This document shows positions 10,508-22,787 of a stretch of 64,000 nucleotides of DNA, piece by piece (within the stretch, counting starts at the first letter, position 1; the number at the start of each line of letters is the position of its first letter). The notes under the pieces were generated by a model, which searched no databases, had not been told where the DNA came from, and saw nothing but the letters and a program-made list of their open reading frames with translations. The DNA lies in assembly GCA_907163345.1 (NCBI GenBank), contig CAJQUN010000130.1, forward strand, positions 1,696,994 through 1,760,993, read 5' to 3'. The position numbers and the translations under genes are program-made. The stretch is from Haberlea rhodopensis. Taxonomy: Eukaryota > Streptophyta > Magnoliopsida > Lamiales > Gesneriaceae.

Positions 10508-12009
10508 TGTAAGTAATCCTTAGAGCATACAACGCAGCGGAATAAAATTTTGGATTACTAAACCGCGGATCTATACTAAGGTTATCATATCGGATGAAGG
10601 ATTTACGAAGGTCTCACCCTTGTAGCGTGTTTGAGTAGATTCCACGGAGCAGCACCACGTACAACGCCTCCTCCGAGTCACTAGCAAAACTTGTCAAGTT
10701 TTGCCTCAACGGTATCCACACGATCAAATCGAACAAAGGGATGTTCAAGAAAAGATTGCTAGACTTATTCTTGAACCAACAAAACCTCACGGTTACGATA
10801 ACCGAGCAAGGACGGCCGTGAAGATCAAGGCGGCGGCGGCGATGATCTTCGAACAAGCGGCGGCCGAGAGCTTGAGGAGTGGAGTCTAGGTTTTGATATC
10901 AAGCAATGATATGAAAGTATAATTAACAATTAATCAAAACCTTGTATTTATATTATAAGGCTTTAATTAAGGTTCAAGACTTTCTTAAAGTCTTATGGGC
11001 CCAAACCCATGATTTAATTAAAACCTTTTAATCACTTAATTAAGACTCTTTTTAATTAATTAATTCATCCAATGAATTTAATTTCCCTTCTCGATTTAAT
11101 CTTTTGTGCGACCCGATAGGTTCTTGTAATGTTGGCAGTGACATAAAATCTCATTTTACGTTACAAGCAAAGAGCGGTGTCTAGCAACACATCAAGGCTA
11201 CCCAAATTACAAGAATGTCAATGACTCGACATAACCTTTAGAACTTGTGATATTATTAACCATGTAACTTAATCCCTTTGTCCTTTGTGTTTAGATTGAA
11301 CACGAGTCATGGAATAGTCATACTCGTATATCCAATCTTTATTTCTTGATCCCCAAGTAGAACTAGAATAAACGAATAAGCTCGAAATCTCATATCGACT
11401 AATTCGAGCATGGCCATGCATTTTAGTTCTCACTTGATCAAGGGCCAAACACATCTCCTGTTATATAGGAGGGACAAATCCTATCTCGATCAGTCAACAT
11501 CCCTCTACATAATTCGTAGTGTATCCAATAGTCGCCTTTATAGTTTACCCTGTTACGGGTAACGTTTGACAATATCAAGATACATAACTCCTTATGTTGG
11601 GATCTCTGATGATCACAAGTCGTAAGGATTACATACATTATTATCACTATGAGAATTGCATATGACAATCATATAACTATCCATGTTGCATTCTCATGGT
11701 GGGTCTGTCCAGTACATCGTTCTCTAACATGTACCCATGTGTTGATTTGATATCTCATATCAATGAACAATTCATCAATCAACACATACTAGTCTCTACG
11801 TATTATCATTATCCTTATTCATGATAATACTTGAGTAGGGACAATGTTTAAGAATAATACAATATTATTCTAAGGACATTAACATATATATTAATTCACA
11901 TTGCACAGTTAAACGAATAATATATAATAATGAATTGCCATTCATAAAATCATAAACATTGTATGTCCAAACAATCATCCAATGATTTGTCTTAGGGCAT
12001 ATCCCAACA
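10508..12009 (-). repeat. 5' LTR of copia element G (1502 bp)
   Basis: On the minus strand it starts TGTTGGGATATGCCC at 12009 and ends GGATTACTTACA at 10508, directly beside the PBS. The flank outside is ATGTG (12010-12014). The partner LTR is outside the window. No ORF within it is credible. Confidence 0.85.
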
Positions 12010-12815
12010 ATGTGGTGTTTAATTATCACACAATGATTAATTTTGCGTAAACAGCGGAAGATTTATTTCAAATGTCTTGTCAAATGGCCCTAAACAAATT
12101 TCGCTTTTTAAGTGATACATATATAATGGTACTGAAATAATGTAATTGCAGTTTCCAATTCAACATGTTACTCATCATATAAACAAGTATATAACCAACC
12201 AGTAATAGAATACTTAAAATACAGATACTCGGGGCATACCCCGGTAATTTAAAATGTAGTTAAAAAGTACTCTATCAATTACTGGGACTCAAAACATAAA
12301 ACATATACCTGAGCTCGCTCTCAAGGAGCTCTCGTATTCATCGATGCTTCATCTCGAGCATCCACAGTATGTCCACCTGTACCACCTGTCATGCACATAC
12401 AACAAAGACATGACATCCCCCCGCGAAGGGGGTCAGAACCCAGTACGAGAAACAGGTAAAATCCCAATGTATGACAAAGTAACATGCGATGCATGTCGTG
12501 CATGAATGCAAATGCATATCAAGGGTATCAAGTCTCCAATATCAAGATCTCCGGAGTCCAAAGGAAAGATCATCAATCAATCATCATGCTCGAGAAGGGC
12601 GTCGACACGCTCGTCGCTACGACATCTCTCTCAGTCGAGCCATCGGCGGTTCATCATCCCTCGTGTCTGGGCGACGTTGGCACACTCGTCGCTACGGCAT
12701 CACTCAGCTCACTCTCTCCGCCGAGCCATCGGCGTGCCCATTATCCCCATACACGCATAACAGATACCAACGGAAAGGTATGGGTATCAACGAAAGATTC
12801 GATAGGATCAACATG
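12010..12815. repeat. Unassigned repeat-like DNA between copia G and LTR H
   Basis: No gene is supported. Three overlapping ORFs at 12484-12857 occupy all plus frames and resemble nothing I recognise. Two imperfect direct repeats of about 72 bp, sharing CTCGTCGCTACG and GAGCCATCGGCG, start near 12600 and 12672. They resemble the hairpin blocks of the neighbouring LTRs, so this may be another decayed LTR. Confidence 0.5.
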
Positions 12816-13215
12816 TGTAAGGACCCCCATGCCCTTAACCCTCTATTAGTGTATTAACCATTGTATTTAGTGCATGTAATCATGTAATCAGGGGAAAAGA
12901 ACCCATACTACCATAGCATAGTATACCACTAAGAAAACTCCACACATTATTCCACATAATGTCCACTTTTCCCCAACCAAGTCCATATACACATCATACA
13001 CCCTTATAATACACTAACATGTTCTCAGTTCATTTAGCAATTCAATAAGTAATTGCATGCGATCGATAAATGAAAAGAGAAAGGTCAATGCCCTTTATAC
13101 AACCCATATACACATATAACAGTTCTCTGCGAGCATCAACAAATGTATGTGTATCAAATGTATAAATCAATGTGCTCAATATCATCACTGGTACTTAGAT
13201 ACTGGAAGCACCTCC

Positions 13216-13220
13216 AATCC
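13216..13220. repeat. Target-site duplication of element B (left)
   Basis: AATCC directly precedes the LTR start TGTGATGTCCCC and is repeated at 21965-21969 after the 3' LTR. Confidence 0.92.
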
Positions 13221-15206
13221 TGTGATGTCCCCGAAATGGTTCATTGTGTTTAAGGCATAAATTGTGTTCGTATGAGTAATTATGATTAATTATGGAGGTA
13301 ATTGCCTTATGTGTTAGAATTAATTGCCATGTGGAAATGCTTGGTCATGTGGGCTGGTAGAGCATTTCAGGGTGCACGTTATGCATGTTGGGTAATCGGG
13401 TGTTATAAGGGCTTACATGTGCTAGTAGTCTTTTATTTTGTGAAACGTGCAATTAATTGGTATTTGGCGCATTGTGGTGATATGTGTCTAAAATACAATG
13501 TTGGGCATAAATTGCATTATGTTAGGAAGTGGGGTGTAAAATTGGATTAACTCTCATAACCCACTATAACCTCATATCATCTTTACCCCCTCACATTACT
13601 CAACCCCCAACACTTTTCAAACCCTACCCTCCTCCTCTCATTTTTGAGTGGGACTCCAAGGTGGAAGAGAAGTTCTTGCAAAACTTGATTCTTGTGATTT
13701 CTTGGTAAGATTTGGGTCCTAGGATGTATATATATATCATCCCTTGTTGTTTTGTGAAGTTTATTGTGATTTTGGGTGGTGGTTTGGAGTATGAAATGGG
13801 TTTATTTGGGTTGGTATGTTTTGTGGTTGGGTGTGGGATTTTGGGGTTGTTTTATGATGTATATTGAAGGTTTAAAGTGTTTTTGTGTTTTGGGTTTTTG
13901 GTATAAGTGTTGTGGAAGTTGGGAAGGAATTTTTGGTGTAAAAATGGTGGAAATCGTGTGTCTGTGCGAGGCGATCGATCGCCTGAAAAGAGGCGACCGA
14001 TCGCCTAAGGGCAGTGGGCTTCTCGCAGGGCAGGCGATCGATCGCCTAAAATGAGGCGACCGATCGCCGAGAGGCAGTAGCCAAACCAAGGTTTAGGCGA
14101 TCGATCGCCATGTTTGAAGCGATCGATCTCCGCGAAGAAAAATTTGAGGCGATCGATCGCCTCAGTGGAGCGATCGATCGCCAGCTGTGTAATTTTGAAA
14201 AATGTTGTATTTTGTTGAATTTTTGGTATTCGACTATTATTTGGCTTCTAATATTGAATTGTATGGTTGTGTAGAACCATCTCAGGTGCCAACAACGTCG
14301 AGGAGATAAAGTTATACAACTTCTCCACTTTTGAAACTAAGGTACGTAGTGAGACGTACGAGCATCGGGCGGTAAATCGTATTGCAACTTTAATGATGCA
14401 TATTGTGAATAGTGTATCCATATATGTGATGGAATATGTGAAATGATAGTGTTATATCATGATATTGGAATGGAATCAAATGTGTTTGATTATTGTGGTA
14501 GAATTGATGAATGTTCCGGTAGCCTTTATCTCCGAGCGAGGGAGGTACTTGCCGCTGTCATATGAAGCGATGGTAGTATGATATTTGCCGCTGTCATGTC
14601 TAAGCGAAGTAACATGCCGCTGTCATTGTCGAAGCGAGGGATATCATATGATGCCGCTATATGTCGAAGCGAGGGGTCCTAAAATTCCGCTGTTGTATTG
14701 GGACCGGAACAGTCACAATTCTAGTGATTAATGTGAAATATTGTGGATATAGTTGGAAACGTGTTATCGTTCATTATGTCGTGAGCTAATGATTTTGTGC
14801 ATAAATTTGTGGAACAGGAACAACAGTGAAATGTGCTAATGTGGTGATCAAGGAGCATATCTATTATTTGCCGCATGCGCTTAATTATTTTGTTAAGTTG
14901 AATTGTGATTAAATGGTGATATTTATATGCTCATGGTGAGTTGTTCCTGTAGGTACGCTTTTGGACAAAGGGGCTCAGGGTTGGGTTGAACTGTGAGCTG
15001 AAAGAGACTTGAAAGAAGTTAGATTACAGGATTTTTGTTAGTCGTATCATTCATTTTGGGAATGTAATTAACTAACTACTGAAGTTTTATTTTTGGCCTG
15101 TAATTATATTGAGCTCACATAACAACCAGAACTCTAAGATGTATCTATTACATGTTTAGCCATATTTATATCTTGATTTCACCGTTAAGGAACTAGGGTC
15201 CTTACA
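13221..15206 (+). repeat. 5' LTR of element B (1986 bp)
   Basis: Eight GCGATCGATCGC-type palindromes start at 13971, 13993, 14034, 14056, 14097, 14119, 14149 and 14170. Units two and four carry the same T-to-C change (GCGACCGATCGC). The GTAGAACCATC box is near 14271 and the GTACGTA/GACGTACG box is at 14341-14376. CCGCT...AGCG hairpin units occupy 14548-14690. The inverted pair CAGGAACAAC (14815-14824) / GTTGTTCCTG (14940-14949) follows. It ends CCTTACA. Confidence 0.95.
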
Positions 15207-15403
15207 TTAGTGGTATCAGAGCAGTGGTTAGAGAACCCGGGAACGAGTGAAGGGTAGCCTTAGCAATGAGTTGACTAGGCGTCTACTTTTAAATATGTTG
15301 CGCGCATATGAAGCATGTGACTGTTATGCTATCGTGTTATGGTTTTCTAACGATGTATTATGTGAACTGTTTTGTATATTGTTGTTAACCCTTGTGTTGC
15401 AGT
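15207..15403 (+). promoter_or_regulatory. Leader and primer-binding site of element B
   Basis: Four bases after the LTR lies TGGTATCAGAGC (15211-15222), complementary to the 3' end of initiator-type tRNA-Met and the usual primer site in plant Ty3 and copia elements. The rest is a short untranslated leader to the gag ATG at 15404. Confidence 0.9.
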
Positions 15404-18400
15404 ATGGCAGCAAATGTCGATGTTGGTGATGCTATAAGTGTAAATGCCAGTGCCAGACATACAAATCCCCTACCGCCGCCAGCTTTGGGCGAAGAGCCGT
15501 CTGAACAACAACTATTGCCGGGAGAACTGAGTTTGACACAATTTCTAGCTTATCGGCCCCCGACTTTTGAAGGGACTGAAACAGGGGAGAAGGCTGAGGA
15601 ATCGCTAGAGAGGTTGGAGCAGATATTCGTAGCTGCCCCATGCGCAAAGACAGCTTGGATACGGCTAGCAGAATTTCAATTGGCCAAAAAGGCGTTGATG
15701 TGGTGGAAGACCACAGTGATTGAACAAGAAGCTCAGGGTCAGGAAATAAACTGGAAGCTGTTTAGGACTCGATTTTTGACCCGGTACTTCTCAGCAGCTG
15801 CACGGCAGGCTAAAGAGGACGAATTCAATAGCTTGAGGCAAGGTACTATGCCGGTGTCTGACTATGCCCTCCAATACTGTTCTTTACTCAGATATGTGCC
15901 TCATATCGCCTCTAGCACCCAAGAAAAGATGAGGAATTTTATGAAAGGCTTGAGGCCGGAGTTGTATGATAGGGTGATCACTTATGGCCCTACTTGTTTT
16001 GATGACGCCCTAGCGCGAGCTGAATTGGCAGAATTAGGAGTGGGTGCATATCCGACTGTGGCACCGCCTCCAGCACCATCACAGAGGCCGACCCCTGAGA
16101 ACTTGAAACCAAGGGGCGACCATTTTAAGCCAAAGGGAAACTCATCATCTTCCAGATTCGGTGGTAGATGGCAAGATGCTCGTGGAAGGGGTGGTCGTGG
16201 AAGTAATGCTCCGTCTCATAGGGGACAGTCTCAGGCTAGCAATTTTGAGAAGGTTAAGTGTTTTCTGTGCGGGGGACCCCATTCAGTGAAAGTATGCTCT
16301 GCAAGTTATGAGTGTGGGAAACATGGGCACTTGGCCCGAAATTGTCCTAATCGGGGAGGGCCACAGAATACTATGGGGAGACCTTCAGACAGGCCAGCAC
16401 AGCAGAGACCACCATTTGCACCGAGGCCATTGGGAGGACAGCCGTTGGGGCCACCTCAAGGGCAAGTGTATGCCCTCACCAGGGAGCAGGCTACAGCAGC
16501 TCCAGAAGAAGTGATAGCGGGTACGTGTTATTTATTTACGCACCCTGCTTATATTTTGATAGATACAGGTGCGTCACACTCCTTTGTGTCGACGAGTTTT
16601 GTGGAGAGGCACCGTATATGCACGACTCCGTCACCCACGCCTCTTGTGGTTTCGACACCCGCTGGAAAGAGTGTGATTGCATATCAGTTTGTTGATGACG
16701 GCCTCATTTATTTTGAGGGCAACGAGTTGAAGTCAGATTTGATTGTTCTGGGTATGTCGGACTTCGACTGCATTGTGGGTATTGATGTGCTGAACAGATA
16801 CCAGGCAGTAGTAGACTGCAGTCAGAGGACAGTGCGGTTCAGATCTGATTTAGGGGTCCGGTGGACTTTTTATGGGGATGGTTCCCGCTCAAGAATTCCG
16901 TTGGTATCGGCTTTAAAGATGACTCAGTTATTGGAACGTGGGCATGAAGGTTATCTTATTTATGCCATTGACATTGCTGGCAAGAAAGAAGAGTTAAGAG
17001 TCGAAAATATGCCCGTAGTTGCCGAGTTTGCCGATGTATTTCCGGAGGAGATTCCCGGATTCCCGCCGGTTAGGGAAGTTGAGTTCGAGATCGAATTATT
17101 ACCGGGGACATCCGCTATTTCTCGTGCCCCTTACAGGATGGCACCAGCGGAGTTAAGAGAGCTGAAAGAGTAGCTACAAGAACTACTTGATAAGGGTTAC
17201 ATACGCCCCAGCGTATCACCTTGGGGTGCGCCTGTGTTATTTGTGAAAAAGAAGGATGGATCGATGAGATTGTGCATCGACTACAGGCAATTGAATAAGG
17301 CCACAGTGAAGAATAAATACCCTCTTCCGCGGATCGACGATTTGTTTGATCAGTTGCAGGGCACGAGGTTGTATAGTAAGATTGATTTGAGGTCGGGGTA
17401 CCACCAGATCCAAGTTAGGGAGGATGATGTGCAGAAGACGGCCTTCCGGACCCGTTATGGTCACTATGAGTTTTTGGTCATGCCGTTTGGAGTGACAAAC
17501 GCCCCGGCTGTGTTTATGAGCTTGATGAATCGAGTGTTCCAACCCTTTTTGGATCAATTCGTCATCGTATTTATTGACGATATACTTATCTATTCTCGGA
17601 GCGAGGAAGATCACAGGAATCATTTGAGGACAGTGCTCCAGATTCTGAGGGACAATCAGTTGTATGCTAAGCTGAGTAAATGTGAATTTTGGCTGAACAG
17701 CGTGGTATTTTTGGGGCATGTGATCTCTAGTGATGGGATTTCTGTAGATCCCAGGAAAGTGGAAGCAGTGATGGATTGGTCTGCGCCTACATCTGTGCCC
17801 GAGATCCGTAGCTTCCTCGGTTTAGCAGGTTACTACCGACGTTCGTCGAGGGATTCTCTAAGATCGCTAAACCATTGACGCAGTTGACTCAGAAGGGTGT
17901 TCCGTTTGCTTGGTCAGAGGCATGTGAGCAAAGCTTCCAAGAGTTGAAGCACCGGTTGACTACAGCACCTGTTCTGGTGATCCCTTCGGAGAACGAGAGG
18001 TTTGCTTTGTACACGGATGCATCACTGCAGGGATTGGGCTGTGTACTGATGCAGGATAGGCATGTAGTGGCTTATGCATCGAGACAGTTGAAGCCCCATG
18101 AGACCAGGTACCCGGTTCATGATTTAGAACTGGCAGCCATTATTTTCGCTTTGAAAATTTGGCGGCATTATCTTTATGGTACTTCTTTCACCATTTACAC
18201 GGATCATAAGAGCTTGAAGTTCCTATTTACCCAAGCGGAACTGAATATGAGGCAAAGGAGGTGGATGGACTTGCTCAAGGACTATGATTGCGAGATAGAG
18301 TACCATCCAGGAAAGGCGAACCTGACAGCTGACGCCTTAAGTAGGAAGGTGAAGTGTACGGCAGATGATGTTATTCAGTTGTCGACCTTGATGACCTCTT

Positions 18401-19964
18401 GTTGTCATTTGGGATATGATTTTGATTTGGATGTATCGCCGGTGCTGGTATCGACCCTATTGGCAGAACCAGACATCTTTGAACTTATCAGGAAAGCTCA
18501 GGTGACAGACGCTGAGATACAGAGATGGTTGTCATATTTACGTCTGGGTCAATTATCGAAGTTCAGAGTAGCAGAAGATGGTTCCTTGAGGCTTGGTAAC
18601 CGTTGGGTAGTGCCGAGGGCACCAGAGTTGCGTCAAGGGATCCTGCATCGTGCTCACAGTAGCAAATTTAGCATCCATCCAGGTGGGAGAAAGATGTACA
18701 AGGACTTGTGTGATCAATTTTGGTGGAGACGGATGAAGAGAGACGTTATGTCATTCGTTAAGAAGCGCCTAATTTGCCAACAAGTGAAAGCAGAAAGGCA
18801 GAGGCCCGGAGGCGAGTTGAAGAGTTTAGATATACCAGAGTGGAAGTGGGAGCACATCTCTATGGATTTCGTGACCCACTTGCCAAGGACTGCCTCGGGA
18901 TTCGATGCGATCTGGGTGATTGTAGATCGACTGACGAAGGTGGCCCACTTCATTCCATATAGTATGACTTTCACATACTTAAAGATGGCCCAGTTGTATG
19001 TACGGGACGTGGTGAGATTGCACGGCATCCCAGTCTCGATTGTGTCTGATAGGGACCCGCGGTTCACATCGCACTTTTGGGAGGGTCTTCAATCGGCTTT
19101 GGGTACAGAAGTGAGGCTGAGTACGGCTTATCACCCTCAGACAGATGGTCAGACAGAGCGTACCATACAGACGCTTGAGGACATATTGAGGGCGTGTGTT
19201 TGGAGTTCGATACTCCGTGGCAAGATTTAGTGCCACTAGTGGAGTTCTCTTATAACAACAGTTATCAGGCGAGCATTCAGATGGCTCCATTCGAGGCCCT
19301 TTACGGTCGACGATGTAGGTCACCATTGTACTGGGAAGATTTGACTAGTAAGGCGGTCGGAGGACCGGAATTGATTCGTGAAATGGAAGAGAAAATCAAA
19401 GTGATCCGTCGGAAAATGAAAGCGGCTCAAGATAAGCAAGCGGCCTATGCTAATAAGCGACGGCGACCATTGGAATTCCAATTAGGAGACAGAGTCTTTC
19501 TAAAAATCTCACCTTTCAGAGGTGTAGTTCGTTTCGGTATGCGTGGGAAGTTGTCTCCGAGATATGTTGGGCCGTACGAGGTATTGCAGCGCATCGGCAC
19601 TTTGGCTTACCGTTTGGCCCTACCGCCGTCCTTGTCTGGTATACATGATGTCTTCCATGTATCTATGTTGAGGAAGTATGAACCAGACCCGTCTCATGTG
19701 TTGCAACCTTCTGAGGTTCAGTTGAGTTCAGATGTATCCTATGTTGAACGGCCAGTCAGGATTCTGGATCGTGAGGATCGCAGACTTCGAAGCAAGGTAA
19801 TACCGATGCTCAAGGTTCAGTGGGATCATCGGGGTGTCGAAGAGGCCACGTGGGAGACGGAACGACATATGGTGCAGCACTACCCGGAACTATTCTCTGG
19901 TATGTGTTTATGTTTAGTTTCTTTTGGGGTAGGTGCATGCGATTTCGAGGACGAAATCTTATAA
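15404..19964 (+). pseudogene. Element B gag-pol: stop plus two frameshifts
   Basis: ATG 15404 is preferred over 15392 because copy C has the matching codon. The Gag capsid domain is at about 15550-16050. Zinc knuckles lie at 16255-16345: the first is CX2CX3HX4C, and the second has Ser for its first Cys. PR DTGASHSF is near 16562. A CAG-to-TAG stop falls at 17171-17173, before RT. RT FIDD is near 17570. One base is missing near 17841 (YYRRF block) and another near 19200 (end of the IN core). RNase H, the IN HHCC finger, the D-D-E core and the chromodomain (about 19735-19900) are otherwise well kept. The protein has a short extra tail compared with A. It is non-functional but recently so. Confidence 0.93.
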
Positions 19965-19976
19965 GTAGGGGAGTAT
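19941..19976 (+). promoter_or_regulatory. Stem-loop and polypurine tract of element B
   Basis: GATTTCG-AGGA-CGAAATC (19941-19958) forms a 7-bp stem with a 4-base loop. AAGTAGGGGAG and the LTR start at 19977 follow. Confidence 0.75.
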
Positions 19977-21964
19977 TGTGATGTCCCCGAAATGGTTCGT
20001 TGTGTTTAAGGCATAAATTGTGTTCGTATGAGTAATTATGATTAATTATGGAGGTAATTGCCTTATGTGTTAGAATTAATTGCCATGTGGAAATGCTTGG
20101 TCATGTGGGCTGGTAGAGCATTTCAGGGTGCACGTTATGCATGTTGGGTAATCGGGTGTTATAAGGGCTTACATGTGCTAGTAGTCTTTTATTTTGTGAA
20201 ACGTGCAATTAATTGGTATTTGGCGCATTGTGGTGATATGTGTCTAAAATACAATGTTGGGCATAAATTGCATTATGTTAGGAAGTGGGGTGTAAAATTG
20301 GATTAACTCTCATAACCCACTATAACCTCATATCATCTTTACCCCCTCACATTACTCAACCCCCAACACTTTTCAAACCCTACCCTCCTCCTCTCATTTT
20401 CGAGTGGGACTCCAAGGTGGAAGAGAAGTTCTTGCAAAACTTGATTCTTGTGATTTCTTGGTAAGATTTGGGTCCTAGGATGTATATATATATCATCCCT
20501 TGTTGTTTTGTGAAGTTTATTGTGATTTTGGGTGGTGGTTTGGAGTATGAAATGGGTTTATTTGGGTTGGTATGTTTTGTGGTTGGGTGTGGGATTTTGG
20601 GGTTGTTTTATGATGTATATTGAAGGTTTAAAGTGTTTTTGTGTTTGGGTTGTTGGTATTATAAGTGTTGTGGAAGTTGGGAAGGAATTTTTGGTGTAAA
20701 AATGGTGGAAATCGTGTGTCTGTGCGAGGCGATCGATCGCCTGAAAAGAGGCGACCGATCGCCTAAGGGCAGTGGGCTTCTCGCAGGGCAGGCGATCGAT
20801 CGCCTAAAATGAGGCGACCGATCGCCGAGAGGCAGTAGCCAAACCAAGGTTTAGGCGATCGATCGCCATGTTTGAAGCGATCGATCGCCGCGAAGAAAAA
20901 TTTGAGGCGATCGATCACCTCAGTGGAGCGATCGATCGCCAGCTGTGTAATTTTGAAAAATGTTGTATTTTGTTGAATTTTTGGTATTCGACTATTATTT
21001 GGCTTCTAATATTGAATTGTATGGTTGTGTAGAACCATCTCAGGTGCCAACAACGTCGAGGAGATAAAGTTATACAACTTCTCCACTTTTGAAACTAAGG
21101 TACGTAGTGAGACGTACGAGCATCGGGCGGTAAATCGTATTGCAACTTTAATGATGCATATTGTGAATAGTGTATCCATATATGTGATGGAATATGTGAA
21201 ATGATAGTGTTATATCATGATATTGGAATGGAATCAAATGTGTTTGATTATTGTGGTAGAATTGATGAATGTTCCGGTAGCCTTTATCTCCGAGCGAGGG
21301 AGGTACTTGCCGCTGTCATATGAAGCGATGGTAGTATGATATTTGTCCGCTGTCATGTCTAAGCGAAGTAACATGTCGCTGTCATTGTCGAAGCGAGGGA
21401 TATCATATGATGCCGCTATATGTCGAAGCGAGGGGTCCTAAAATTCCGCTGTTGTATTGGGACCGGAACAGTCACAATTCTAGTGATTAATGTGAAATAT
21501 TGTGGATATAATTGGAAACGTGTTATCGTTCATTATGTCGTGAGCTAATGATTTTGTGCATAAATTTGTGAACAGGAACAACAGTGAAATGTGCTAATGT
21601 GGTGATCAAGGAGCATATCTATTATTTGCCGCATGCGCTTAATTATTTTGTTAAGTTGAATTGTGATTAAATGGTGATATTTATATGCTCATGGTGAGTT
21701 GTTCCTGTAGGTACGCTTTTGGACAAAGGGGCTCAGGGTTGGGTTGAACTGTGAGCTGAAAGAGACTTGAAAGAAGTTAGATTACAGGATTTTTGTTAGT
21801 CATATCATTCATTTTGGGAATGTAGTTAACTAACTACTGAAGTTTTATTTTTGGCCTGTAATTATATTGAGCTCACATAACAACCAGAACTCTAAGATGT
21901 ATCTATTACATGTTTAGCCATATTTATATCTTGATTTCACCGTTAAGGAACTAGGGTCCTTACA
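19977..21964 (+). repeat. 3' LTR of element B (1988 bp)
   Basis: It is nearly identical to 13221-15206 and has the same start and end. The right TSD AATCC is at 21965-21969. Confidence 0.95.
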
Positions 21965-22787
21965 AATCCATAGCTCGAGTTCGAGTCCAAAGCCATCAAT
22001 GTACCTATTCACCTGCCCCAACAGAGACAGCCCCCACACGTGGTGAGCATACCATTACCTCTAATCCAATAATCATAATACTACAGTTCATAATTTATAG
22101 AATGTAAATGCCATGAATTTAAATGATACTCCCTGGATGGTATCATCCTCATCCGGGATCCCCTGTATTGTCCCTGTTCTCAAAATAACCAAACAATTAA
22201 ATCCTCAAAAGCCAGTTAATCATCTCATTGATCAACTAATTTCCTTCCATCCATACCAGTTTCATAATCAAATGTGATTAAACCATTAAATAAATACCTA
22301 TAGATATCACATATATCTAACCAATGATTTCATAGTTCTAGTTCATTGCTCGCTACACAATAGCGGCATTTTATCCTTACGCACGCTCAACGATAGCGGA
22401 GGCATAACCGATGTTCGCTCCATAGCGACAGCATCCCAATCACTGCTCGCTCAAAAGTGGCACCATGTAATTCCCAATGCATATCAAGTGATCGCAATTA
22501 CCATATATTATTCATGCACAACAATTGCAATAATACATTTAAAGCTATGCTCGTACGTTATACGTACCTTATAATTTTGTAGACCGAATCAAACTTTGCT
22601 TGAGTTCCATGCCCCGAGAAATATGTGCTAAATACATCAAAGAACTCACAAATTAATCACTAGCATGCAACCAAGTGCCCAAGCATGTCTATAACCTCCA
22701 ATACATTGTCAATCAATGACAATTAACCCTTTTAAAAGACCCTCGGGCGAAGCATGTGATCGCTTTTATTTTAAACAATTAATTCCA

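Larger units (their letters stand above)
7516..12009 (-). mobile_element. Ty1/copia element G, 5' portion (interrupted by element A)
   Basis: On the minus strand, from high to low coordinates: LTR, PBS, a long leader, gag, zinc knuckle, start of protease. The reading frame is cut at 7515/7516 by element A; the rest of pol should lie left of the window. The base run after the A LTR is GTTTT, the candidate TSD, which cannot be checked here. Confidence 0.85.
13221..21964 (+). mobile_element. Complete Tekay-type element B
   Basis: It consists of 5' LTR (13221-15206), PBS, gag-pol, stem-loop/PPT and 3' LTR (19977-21964), flanked by AATCC on both sides. I counted about eleven differences between the LTRs (about 0.5%), including changes near 13247/20003, 14129, 14158, 14587 and 14812. 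It is therefore the youngest datable insertion here, on the order of 0.2 million years if a commonly used plant LTR rate applies (inference). Confidence 0.95.
12816..22787 (-). repeat. LTR H (minus), interrupted by element B
   Basis: LTR-like DNA occupies 12816-13220 and, after element B, 21965-22787. The minus-strand terminus GGGGGTCCTTACA ends at 12816, the same end as other Tekay LTRs here. The second part holds blocks like those in LTR E: AACAGAGACAGCCCCC (about 22020) and a GTACGTATAACGTACGAG-type box (22549-22568). It is cut at 22787 by the Athila LTR; its 5' start would lie right of the window. No coding region is attached. Confidence 0.6.

Noticed and set aside
10701..10889. Possible small host gene in a GC-rich segment
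   Set aside because: It lies within the copia G LTR and has no recognisable product.
12484..12857. Three overlapping plus-strand ORFs of 84-122 codons
   Set aside because: They occupy all three frames of a repeat-containing GC-rich stretch, with no recognisable domain.
15211..15222. tRNA-Met gene fragment
   Set aside because: Only the 12-base 3'-end complement is present, right after an LTR. It is a primer-binding site, as also at 30288, 40715, 36888 and 60388.
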